DNA of 18,022 bases from positions 1 to 18,022 of the forward strand of contig CAZAQV010000050.1 of the NCBI GenBank assembly GCA_964487255.1, written 5' to 3'. Shown here in pieces: positions 1 through 6,551 of this stretch. Position numbers and translations under genes: made by a program. The notes beneath the pieces were generated by a model. It worked only from the letters and a program-made list of their open reading frames with translations. It was not told the DNA's origin and made no database searches. Positions within the stretch are counted from its first letter, which is position 1, and every line of letters starts with the position of its first letter. Source of the stretch: CAZAQV01 sp964487255 (GTDB lineage Bacteria > Myxococcota_A > Polyangia > Polyangiales > CAZAQV01).

Positions 1-52
1 TGGTGCCAACGTTTACGTGGGGTTTGTCGCGATTGAACTTTTCCTTTGCCAT
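1..52 (-). CDS. tuf: Elongation factor Tu, N-terminal fragment cut by window edge
   Basis: EF-Tu carries aminoacyl-tRNA to the ribosomal A site as a GTP complex. Reading the minus strand from the ATG at 52 gives MAKEKFNRDKPHVNVGT, the near-universal EF-Tu N terminus that in the family runs straight into the GHVDHGKT P-loop. Only 17 codons are present and the rest lies left of the window. A GGAG ribosome-binding sequence (complement of 63-66) sits 10 nt upstream of the ATG. The gene follows fusA with a 27-nt gap on the same strand, which is the normal fusA-tuf order of the str operon, so the two are probably co-transcribed. The fragment is short, but the match is distinctive and the context agrees. 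Confidence 0.88.
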   Translation of the reverse strand, partial: MAKEKFNRDKPHVNVGT

Positions 53-79
53 TTGCTTTTTTCTCCGTGCGGTTTTTCT

Positions 80-2227
80 CTAAAACGACGAGCGACCGGT
101 TGCTCGACTAACGATGGGTTCTGCGATGTTGGGGGGGACGGGTTGGTACTCCTTGAACTGCATTGTGTAAACAGCCCGTCCCTGCGTTTTGGAACGAAGG
201 TCCCCGACGTAGCCAAACATGTTCGCGAGCGGGATGTCCGCCTCGACCACCTTCAGCGAGCCGACGTCCTCCATGCCACGAACTTGGCCTCGACGCGAAT
301 TGATATCGCCAATTACGTCTCCCATGAACTCTTCGGGCGTACGGACCTCCACATCCATCACGGGCTCCAGCAAGCAGAGCCCAGCGGCTTTCGCCCCCTC
401 CTGAAACGCCATGGATCCCGCGATCTCAAACGCGGCCTGCGAAGAATCGACGTCGTGGTACGAACCGTCGGTGAGCGTAACTTGCACATCGACCATCGGG
501 TAGCCGGCCAAGACGCCGCGGGTCATCGCGTCCGCGATGCCCTTTTCGACTGAAGGGATGTACTCGCGCGGAATGATGCCGCCCTTGATCTCGTCAACGA
601 AGGTGAAGCCCGAGCCCTTTTCAGCGGCTTCGATGGTGATGACCACGTGCCCGTATTGGCCACGACCACCCGACTGCTTGACGTACTTCTTGTTGACCTC
701 AGCTTTGCCCGTGATGGTCTCTCGGTAGGCCACTTCGGGTTTGCCCACGTTGGCTTCGACCTTGAACTCACGCTTCATGCGGTCGACGAGGATCTCAAGG
801 TGAAGCTCGCCCATGCCGCTAATGATGGTCTGCCCGGTCTCTTCGTTGGTCTCGGCCTTGAACGACGGATCTTCGGTCGCAAGCTTCTGCAGCGCGTCCG
901 AGAGCTTGGTCTGGTCGGCCTTGGTCTTGGGCTCGATCGCGACCGAGATGACCGGTTCGGGAAAGGTCATGCGCTCTAGGATGATCGGCTTTTTCGGATC
1001 GCAGAGGGTGTCGCCGGTGGTCGCCGTCTTGAGCCCAACCGCGGCTGCGATGTTGCCCGTTTCGATTGACTTGAGTTCTTTACGATCGTTGGCGTGCATC
1101 TGCAGGATGCGGCCCATGCGCTCTTTTTTGCCTTTGGTGGCATTGAGCACCTGGGTGCCAGCGTCGAGCGTGCCGGAGTAAACGCGGAAGAAGGTCAGCT
1201 GGCCGACAAAGGGATCGGTGACAACCTTGAAAGCAAGTGCGGAAAAAGGCTCGGCGTCGTCTGCCTTGCGCTGCATTTTCTTTTCGGGGTCGTCAACGTC
1301 CACGCCCTCAACCGGGGGCACATCGAGCGGGGAGGGAAGAAAGGTCACCACTGCGTCGAGAAGTTGCTGCACGCCCTTGTTTTTGAAGGCTGAACCGCAA
1401 AGAACGGGAACGCACTTGAAGCCCAGGGTGCCGGCCCGAAGCGCGCTCAATATCTGGTCTTCGTTGAAATCGGTATCGCCTTCCAGGTAACGCTCCATCA
1501 GCGCGTCATCGACTTCGGCCACCGACTCGATGAGTGTATTGCGCGCGGCCTTTGCGGCATCGATGTACGCGTCGGGAATGTCGACATACTCGAACTTCGC
1601 TCCGAGATCGTCGTCTGCGAACACGATGGCTTTCATCTTGACGAGGTCGATGACGCCGCGATGGTCGTCCTCGGTGCCAAGCGGAAGCTGGATGGGAACG
1701 GGATTGGCATCGAGGCGGTTCTTGATGCTCTCGACGCCACGCTCGAAGTTGGCGCCCGCGCGGTCCATCTTGTTAATAAAGCAAATGCGCGGCACTTTGT
1801 AGCGGTCAGCCTGGCGCCACACGGTCTCGGACTGCGGCTCGACACCGGCGACGCCATCAAACACAGCGACTGCACCATCGAGCACACGCAGCGAGCGCTC
1901 GACTTCGATGGTGAAGTCGACGTGTCCTGGCGTGTCGATGATGTTGATGCGGAACTGCTGCTCACGAAATGGGCCGTGCAGCGCCGTCCACGCGCAAGTG
2001 GTCGCAGCGGAGGTGATGGTGATGCCGCGCTCTTGCTCTTGCTCCATGTAGTCCATGGTCGCAGCGCCGTCGTGCACCTCGCCGATCTTATGGCTGATGC
2101 CCGTGTAATAGAGAATGCGCTCGGTGGTCGTCGTCTTCCCGGCGTCGATGTGCGCCATAATCCCGATGTTTCGGGTTTTCTGTAGTGGGAAGTCGCGTGC
2201 CATGGTCAAAATGGGAGCTGCGGACAT
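80..2227 (-). CDS. fusA: Elongation factor G (canonical, str-operon type)
   Basis: This translational GTPase moves tRNA and mRNA through the ribosome after peptide-bond formation, and works with RRF in recycling. All G motifs are visible: AHIDAGKTTTTER (P-loop), the RGITI switch I region, DTPGHVDFT, and NKMD. The family's conserved later stretches follow, such as GMGELHLEILVDRMKREF and GRGQYGHV. From the chosen start the product is 715 aa, slightly over the usual 690-705. The ATG at 2227 is chosen because an AAGGGG Shine-Dalgarno sequence lies 7 nt upstream. The internal ATG at 2203, giving the more usual MARDFPLQ start, has no such site but remains an alternative. The gene is followed 27 nt later by tuf. 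The ribosomal protein genes rpsL and rpsG, usual upstream partners, are absent, and a promoter is seen instead. It is one of two EF-G genes here. Confidence 0.97.
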   Translation of the reverse strand: MSAAPILTMARDFPLQKTRNIGIMAHIDAGKTTTTERILYYTGISHKIGEVHDGAATMDYMEQEQERGITITSAATTCAWTALHGPFREQQFRINIIDTPGHVDFTIEVERSLRVLDGAVAVFDGVAGVEPQSETVWRQADRYKVPRICFINKMDRAGANFERGVESIKNRLDANPVPIQLPLGTEDDHRGVIDLVKMKAIVFADDDLGAKFEYVDIPDAYIDAAKAARNTLIESVAEVDDALMERYLEGDTDFNEDQILSALRAGTLGFKCVPVLCGSAFKNKGVQQLLDAVVTFLPSPLDVPPVEGVDVDDPEKKMQRKADDAEPFSALAFKVVTDPFVGQLTFFRVYSGTLDAGTQVLNATKGKKERMGRILQMHANDRKELKSIETGNIAAAVGLKTATTGDTLCDPKKPIILERMTFPEPVISVAIEPKTKADQTKLSDALQKLATEDPSFKAETNEETGQTIISGMGELHLEILVDRMKREFKVEANVGKPEVAYRETITGKAEVNKKYVKQSGGRGQYGHVVITIEAAEKGSGFTFVDEIKGGIIPREYIPSVEKGIADAMTRGVLAGYPMVDVQVTLTDGSYHDVDSSQAAFEIAGSMAFQEGAKAAGLCLLEPVMDVEVRTPEEFMGDVIGDINSRRGQVRGMEDVGSLKVVEADIPLANMFGYVGDLRSKTQGRAVYTMQFKEYQPVPPNIAEPIVSRATGRSSF

Positions 2228-2234
2228 AGAAAAA

Positions 2235-2240
2235 CCCCTT
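2235..2240 (-). promoter_or_regulatory. Ribosome-binding site of fusA that decides the start
   Basis: On the minus strand, GGAAGGGG is followed by TTTTTCT and then the ATG at 2227, an ideal 7-nt spacing. The next in-frame ATG at 2203 is preceded by ATTTTGACC with no Shine-Dalgarno match. This supports a fusA product with eight residues before the conventional MARDF. Confidence 0.7.
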
Positions 2241-2578
2241 CCGGCCCGTCCCACTCTCCCTCGGAGTGGCTTTGCATCGGATAGGGGTCTCAGGAGACAT
2301 TCGCGGCGCTCTACTGCTGGCTCCTCGCGGTTTCGCGTCACATGCATCGATTTTCCTTAAAAAATCGGCTTGTTTTCGCTTCACACGCTCATCGCTGGCG
2401 CTCTTCTTGACGAAGTGGCTTCCTGTCTATGGCCTAATCAACATATCTGAGGTTTGTTTTCTCCTGCCCGCTGGTTTCCTTCCAGTTGCATCTGGGACGG
2501 ACCTTGCGAACATAAAAGTTAGTGTTTTCAAAAACTTGCAATCTAAACGAAGACAAGCCCCCGGCTAAAGGGTCGCAG

Positions 2579-2606
2579 AGAATACTTGTTAAACGCTCCG
2601 TGTCAA
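2579..2606 (-). promoter_or_regulatory. Sigma70-type promoter for fusA-tuf
   Basis: On the minus strand the sequence reads TTGACA (complement of 2601-2606), 16 nt, then TATTCT (complement of 2579-2584). That is a perfect -35 and a 4-of-6 -10 hexamer at a slightly short but acceptable spacing. Transcription would start near 2572 and leave a leader of about 345 nt before the fusA start. Its position, in the gap that replaces rpsL-rpsG, makes it the likely driver of the fusA-tuf unit. It is predicted by eye only. Confidence 0.6.
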
Positions 2607-2761
2607 CCCGATGTAGGCAAGATCTTACACCGTGCGTCGAGGGTGCGTCTGCGGGAGCCTAGGGTCAAGACACCACGCCAGAAGACCTAGGGTGGTCGGT
2701 GAAGGCGCCCCGTGTTCCGACTTAAGTAAATGATCTCAATGGCACAACCGCGGCACGGGCG

Positions 2762-3787
2762 TTGCTCTTCATCAACTTCGTGTCCGAACGGCTGCTTCTG
2801 AGCGTACTGCTGCTCCTCGCCATTCCCAGTCTTGGCGCCCTCGGGGAAGCCAGCGAACAGCTTCTCAGTGCCAAGACCGTGAGCGGAGCACCGGCGCAAC
2901 CGACGGGTCCGCAACTCGCCGGTACGTTTCAGGCTGGGTCCCTCTCGGCGGGCCCCAATGCGGCGGCGGTCGGACGCCGTGCGAGTGAAGCTGCGCGAAA
3001 CGCTGGACACTCGTTAGGGGTCGCCGAGCGGCGCCTCGGCGATCTAGCCGCCACGCTTCCCTCCGAGATTCGAGCAGAGCTCACGAGCGAGTTGTTCGCC
3101 GACATACAACAAGCCGGTGAGAGGTTTCGTCGAACCTTTCCAGCGCAGGAACGTTGGTTTGTCGGAGTCGGCCGTAGCCCACACCCGCTTCTCGGCTACA
3201 TTCAAATCCGCGAGCCGGACGCGCTGATACAATACATGCCGCTGTCAAATGCAAACAAGGCGGCTCGCGCCCTGAGCGAGCTTCCGATGGCAGAGCAGTC
3301 GAAACGCGCGCAAAAAATTAGCCAGCACTTCGCCGAGCACCTGCCGAGCCGCGAACAGTTGGGCGAGCGAACGCTTACGCTCGTCGACTACTCCTTTACT
3401 GGCGCGACCATGCACGAGGTGAAAAAGCATGTTTATCACGTGGCGAAACAACAAGGCATTCCAACCGAACAGATTGAGCTGGTAGCCCTTGAAGCGCGAC
3501 CCGGCTTCCTCCGGATGCCTACTTCTTACGAGCGTGGCGTGAATCGCTTCTTGCTCTTTGAACAGGGTCACTCCGAGGCGGAATTGCCACTGTTCTTCGG
3601 AATCGCGCGTGCAAGACCTTGGGTGCAAGACACCGCCCCGGTCGGTAGATTCGATCTCCAATCACTCGAACACACGTCTGGCGTAGCAGAAGAACGCTAT
3701 CAAGCGTTGCTCGATTGGATGCGCATGACGTTAGCACGTTCGAGCACGGCAGCGATCTCACAAGACGAGTTTCCAATCCCTCGGTGA
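2762..3787 (+). CDS. Exported protein with phosphoribosyltransferase-like loop
   Basis: The function is unknown. The N terminus has a signal-peptide-like hydrophobic run (LLLSVLLLLAIPSLGALG), so the protein is probably exported. Residues about 30-85 are an Ala/Gly/Pro-rich, low-complexity stretch. The conserved-looking core runs from FVGVGRSPHPLLGYIQ (about 133-148) to LTLVDYSFTGATMHEVKK (about 205-222). The second segment resembles the PRPP loop of type I phosphoribosyltransferases (hydrophobic strand, D, then TGxT before a helix), although the second acidic residue is Tyr and the loop is one residue short. A PRTase-derived, perhaps non-catalytic, fold is therefore possible. The start is uncertain: TTG at 2762 or GTG at 2780, neither with a clear Shine-Dalgarno site. 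No in-frame ATG precedes the signal peptide. It ends 80 nt from the convergent lipoprotein gene. Confidence 0.72.
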   Translation: MLFINFVSERLLLSVLLLLAIPSLGALGEASEQLLSAKTVSGAPAQPTGPQLAGTFQAGSLSAGPNAAAVGRRASEAARNAGHSLGVAERRLGDLAATLPSEIRAELTSELFADIQQAGERFRRTFPAQERWFVGVGRSPHPLLGYIQIREPDALIQYMPLSNANKAARALSELPMAEQSKRAQKISQHFAEHLPSREQLGERTLTLVDYSFTGATMHEVKKHVYHVAKQQGIPTEQIELVALEARPGFLRMPTSYERGVNRFLLFEQGHSEAELPLFFGIARARPWVQDTAPVGRFDLQSLEHTSGVAEERYQALLDWMRMTLARSSTAAISQDEFPIPR

Positions 3788-3867
3788 TCGTATGACTCAA
3801 TCGAAAGGTCTCGAAGATTTCGCAACAGACCCAGCCCGCTGCGGTCGGGAAGCCACGAGCGACTGCG

Positions 3868-4419
3868 CTAGCGGCACAGGACACGCAGCCGCTCAAGCTG
3901 CTCGTTCCAGGCAAGGCTGTCGACTTCCGACCAAACGGTCGGATCGGGATGGGCATTGAGAAACGACTGCGCGCGATCGAGCTCGAGATTGATCTCGCGG
4001 ACCCGCGCTTCCGCTGCCGCGCGCGTTTCGCTTTCGAGCCTCTGGCTCGGTTGTTCTCGCGGCACGGCTTCGATGCGATCGGTCGTCGGCCGCTGCAGCT
4101 GCTCGACGCTCCGACCATCTGCCGCTTCGCCCAAGACCATCGCCACCGTCGCCGCAGAGATGAGACCAATGTCGCCCGCTTCGGCCGACTCAACATCGTC
4201 TTGGAGTTGTTCCCTTTGCTCGCTGCAGATCTTATGAACTAGCCGCGCTTGCTCCTGCACTTCGCGGTCAGCCTTGGCGACCGTGCCATCGGGCCGCTCA
4301 GGAACCTGCGGCGCGGATTCAATGGGCGCCAGCGAAGCCCCGCCGCAGGCACATGCCACCAAGACTACGCCCGTCAACGCTGCAGCAAACCTCAGCCTTT
4401 TCACCTTGTTCCGATCCAT
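3868..4419 (-). CDS. Small lipoprotein with helical, charged body
   Basis: The product is 183 aa of unknown function. The N terminus is a clear lipoprotein signal: MDRNKVKRLR, then a hydrophobic segment, then the lipobox LVAC with Cys23 as the likely lipidated residue, so it should be membrane anchored. The remainder is rich in Glu, Gln, Arg and Ala (for example LESETRAAAEARVREINLE around 130-150) and looks largely alpha-helical, possibly coiled coil. Three Cys follow the lipobox region, one of them near the very C terminus (RVLCR). The ATG at 4419 starts the natural signal peptide; its ribosome-binding site is weak. It lies 244 nt downstream of the PPC/LAGLIDADG-like lipoprotein gene on the same strand, with a strong stem-loop between, so co-transcription is uncertain. 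It converges with the plus-strand gene ending at 3787. Confidence 0.78.
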   Translation of the reverse strand: MDRNKVKRLRFAAALTGVVLVACACGGASLAPIESAPQVPERPDGTVAKADREVQEQARLVHKICSEQREQLQDDVESAEAGDIGLISAATVAMVLGEAADGRSVEQLQRPTTDRIEAVPREQPSQRLESETRAAAEARVREINLELDRAQSFLNAHPDPTVWSEVDSLAWNEQLERLRVLCR

Positions 4420-4600
4420 ATCGCAAGTCTATCTCGAAGCCTGCGGAAGAAGGTAATGCCTAGTAGCGCTCCGCCCGGCAGCCTGAAACGATGCCCCAGC
4501 CTTTGGCTTTTGCCATAAATACTACCCTCTGGCCCCGATCCATGGCGCGATCTGGGCAAAAACGTCGCGCAGCGCACCCACTGGTAACGCCTTCTACCCT

Positions 4601-4641
4601 GGCGCACGCCGGCGTGATCAGTGCGCTCGCCGGCTAGCGCC
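4601..4641 (-). terminator. Stem-loop after the PPC/LAGLIDADG-like gene
   Basis: GGCGC (4601-4605) pairs with GCGCC (4637-4641), and GCCGGCG (4608-4614) pairs with CGCCGGC (4628-4634), separated by a 2x2 internal loop and capped by a 13-nt loop. It begins 23 nt past the stop codon at 4664 on the minus strand. No T tract follows, so it is either a Rho-independent-like terminator without U run, an RNA 3'-end stabiliser, or chance in GC-rich DNA. Confidence 0.4.
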
Positions 4642-4663
4642 AGGTTCGATGGCTGCTCGTGAG

Positions 4664-6085
4664 TTACAGCGCGAAGGGTTCGCTCAGCTCCACCGGGTCG
4701 GTGGTGTCTAGGGACGACTGGTCGCCGTAGCCGGGAACACGGTCGAGGTTGATGTAGCCCCAAGGGTGAATGATCCGCCATTCCTCAGGGTTTTTGAGAT
4801 GCAACCTGTACGTGGAAGACCCTTTGTCCAAGGTGAAGGTCAGGCCCTCAAAATCAGGGCTGCTCCGGAGGTGATTGTAAAGCGCTTCGACGCGCTCTTT
4901 GGAATGCCCGCCGATGCCGTCCGTTTGGTCGCAGACCAGACCTTTGGCTGAGCCTTCGCCATTGAAGATTCCAGCCAAGAAATTGTAATTGGCAATGGCT
5001 GGGTCGTTGGGAACATTATTGGTCCAATCGTCCCAGGGAAGGTTGCGAAAGGTGACGTAGTCGTCGCCCGTGCGAACCGTGTTGTCCGCTCCGGCGACCT
5101 GCTTGCCGAGATACTCCAAGAACCGGCACATCTTCTTTCGCTGTTCTGCGCCATCACCGGTGTAACACTTATAGACCCAATCGCCCGACCACTTTCGCTG
5201 ACCGTCTCCCCAAAGCAAGCCGAGGAGCCGAGCCCGCGCGCGAAAGCTCTCGGTCGTGGACGGTTCTTTGGTGGGAGGCGGCGTTTGTCCACCATCCCCA
5301 CCACCGCCTCCTGTAACGCGTAGGGTGTAATCGGCGCTCAACGAATCGCAGCGCACCGCCACTTTCCACACGCCAGGTTCGACGTCCCAGGTGATGACCT
5401 CGCTGTTGTTCCCGCTGCCGTGCTCACGCGCAACCCTGGTTCCGGATGGGTCGAACAAAATCAAGTAAAGGTCGGCACTCGACGACCAGCTCAGCGTCGC
5501 GGTCAAGGTTGTGGCCTCGGCGACGTCGATTTCGTACTCATCCCAGTGATCGCCGCTTGCGTCGAGGTGCCCGCCGAAAACTTCATCAATCGAAGGCGGC
5601 GCCTCACCTTCGACGTGCAGCGTGTAATCGGCGCTCAACGAATCGCAGCGTACCGCGACCTTCCAGACCCCGGGTTCGACATCCCAGCTGATGACCTCGC
5701 TGTTGGTCCCGCTGCCGTGCTCACGCGCAACCCTGGTTCCAGATGGGTCGAACAAGATTAAGTAGAGGTCGGCGTTGGTCGACCAGCTGAGCGTCGCGGT
5801 CAACGTTGTGGCCTCTTGGACGTCGATCTCGTACTCATCCCAGACATCGCCGCTAGCGTCGAGATGCCCGCTAAAGACTTCATCGAACGAGGCCGCGACC
5901 TCCAAAGTGAGCTCCGCCGAAGCGGCACCGGGAGATATGCCCCCGTCGGGGTCGAACGCTTGCGAGCCCAGCGGCTCCGAAAGACCACACGCACCGAAGG
6001 TCAGCGCGCTCACAAAGGTTAAAAAGGAATAGCTTAGATTTTTAGTTTTTACCCACACCACGAACAAGCAAGAAGCAAGCTTCAT
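4664..6085 (-). CDS. Lipoprotein with two PPC-type domains and a LAGLIDADG-like domain
   Basis: Counting from the ATG at 6085 (473 aa), the N terminus has a long hydrophobic signal ending in a lipobox-like FGAC, Cys33. Two beta-sandwich repeats follow at about 67-159 and 166-258. They are almost identical to each other and carry DLYLILFDPSGTRVA and DVEPGVWKVAVRC, typical of bacterial pre-peptidase C-terminal (PPC) domains. A Gly/Pro/Thr linker leads to a C-terminal domain with two motifs 82 residues apart, LLGLLWGDG (287-295) and FLAGIFNGEG (369-378). Both fit the LAGLIDADG helix consensus, with Asp294 and Glu377 at the metal-binding positions. That fold belongs to homing endonucleases, maturases and some regulators, all cytoplasmic; a secreted lipid-anchored version is unexpected. 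Substrate and activity are unknown. Upstream GTG codons (6058, 6061, 6121) are alternative starts; none has a good ribosome-binding site. Confidence 0.85.
   Translation of the reverse strand: MKLASCLFVVWVKTKNLSYSFLTFVSALTFGACGLSEPLGSQAFDPDGGISPGAASAELTLEVAASFDEVFSGHLDASGDVWDEYEIDVQEATTLTATLSWSTNADLYLILFDPSGTRVAREHGSGTNSEVISWDVEPGVWKVAVRCDSLSADYTLHVEGEAPPSIDEVFGGHLDASGDHWDEYEIDVAEATTLTATLSWSSSADLYLILFDPSGTRVAREHGSGNNSEVITWDVEPGVWKVAVRCDSLSADYTLRVTGGGGGDGGQTPPPTKEPSTTESFRARARLLGLLWGDGQRKWSGDWVYKCYTGDGAEQRKKMCRFLEYLGKQVAGADNTVRTGDDYVTFRNLPWDDWTNNVPNDPAIANYNFLAGIFNGEGSAKGLVCDQTDGIGGHSKERVEALYNHLRSSPDFEGLTFTLDKGSSTYRLHLKNPEEWRIIHPWGYINLDRVPGYGDQSSLDTTDPVELSEPFAL
5312..5887 (-). repeat. Tandem duplication encoding the two PPC-type domains
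   Basis: The segments 5609-5887 and 5312-5590 are direct copies at a 297-nt (99-codon) offset. They encode domains that differ at only about ten positions over some 90 residues. The DNA is also closely alike, for example around 5330-5350 and 5630-5645, which points to a recent internal duplication or ongoing gene conversion. Confidence 0.85.
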
Positions 6086-6246
6086 GCCCAGCGAGGGCTG
6101 ACGTTCCCCGAAGCACAGCACATTCGCTCAAGCTGCTGAAATTGTGGGTTCAGACGTCGGTGGCGCAACCCGAGTTGTAAAATTGCAGACCCGCCCGCGC
6201 GGAACTTGCTACGCTCTGCGTGGAGCAACCATCGCGTCAGAACACG

Positions 6247-6480
6247 TCAGCGCGGCCATGTGTCCGCAATCGAAGCACGAAGCGCCTCGGCTTGACGCTG
6301 TAGATCGTGAGCGCGTTCGTTCATCGAGTCGGCCCAGCCAGCGGGGTAGCCAGCGTCAGCGACAAGTCGAGACTTGTCTGCGGTCAGCTCGCTCGCTTGA
6401 TATGCGAGCCCTTTGGTTACGCCCTCGAGTTGATCGGCCGCGACTCGACATTTCCGCTCTTTGCGCGCCGGGCTGGTCAA
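6247..6480 (-). CDS. Possible small helical protein, doubtful
   Basis: This is a 77-codon minus-strand reading frame in the 466-nt space between two exported-protein genes. It opens with TTG at 6480, 18 nt after an in-frame stop, and has no clear ribosome-binding site. Composition argues mildly for coding: sensible amino-acid use, few rare codons, and an amphipathic helical look (MNERAHDLQRQAEALRASI near the end). Overlapping plus-strand frames are also open, so chance cannot be excluded. It could be the surviving end of a decayed gene. No family was recognised. The rest of 6086-6551 shows only weak promoter-like hexamers for the gene starting at 6085. Confidence 0.33.
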   Translation of the reverse strand: MTSPARKERKCRVAADQLEGVTKGLAYQASELTADKSRLVADAGYPAGWADSMNERAHDLQRQAEALRASIADTWPR

Positions 6481-6551
6481 GATGGGATCAGCCGGTTAGC
6501 TGAATCAACATAACCGGTACGCTTCCGAGCACTCACAGCGCCTAAACTAAA

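Larger units (their letters stand above)
2228..2761. other. Divergent intergenic region with long fusA leader
   Basis: No convincing gene lies here; the short ORFs crossing it are chance readings. It holds the fusA promoter (2579-2606) and ribosome-binding site, and must also hold the promoter of the plus-strand gene that starts near 2762, for which no clear hexamers were found. The leader copies a segment around 2378-2395 containing the 10-mer CGCTCATCGC, which recurs in the repeat array near 17432-17767 and in the structured element near 8090. An AAGATCTT palindrome lies around 2619-2626. The length of the leader leaves room for regulation, but no known riboswitch was recognised. Confidence 0.5.

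Noticed and set aside
2228..2347. N-terminal extension of fusA beginning MHVTRNREEP
   Set aside because: It precedes a strong ribosome-binding site placed correctly for the ATG at 2227 and has no EF-G similarity.
4401..4781. 126-codon minus-strand frame between the two lipoprotein genes
   Set aside because: It overlaps the end of the LAGLIDADG-like gene in another frame, is Arg/His-rich and has no start context.
5660..5675. GGTTCGA-like T-loop sequences suggesting a tRNA
   Set aside because: They lie in the PPC-coding repeat and encode conserved residues; no cloverleaf arms surround them.
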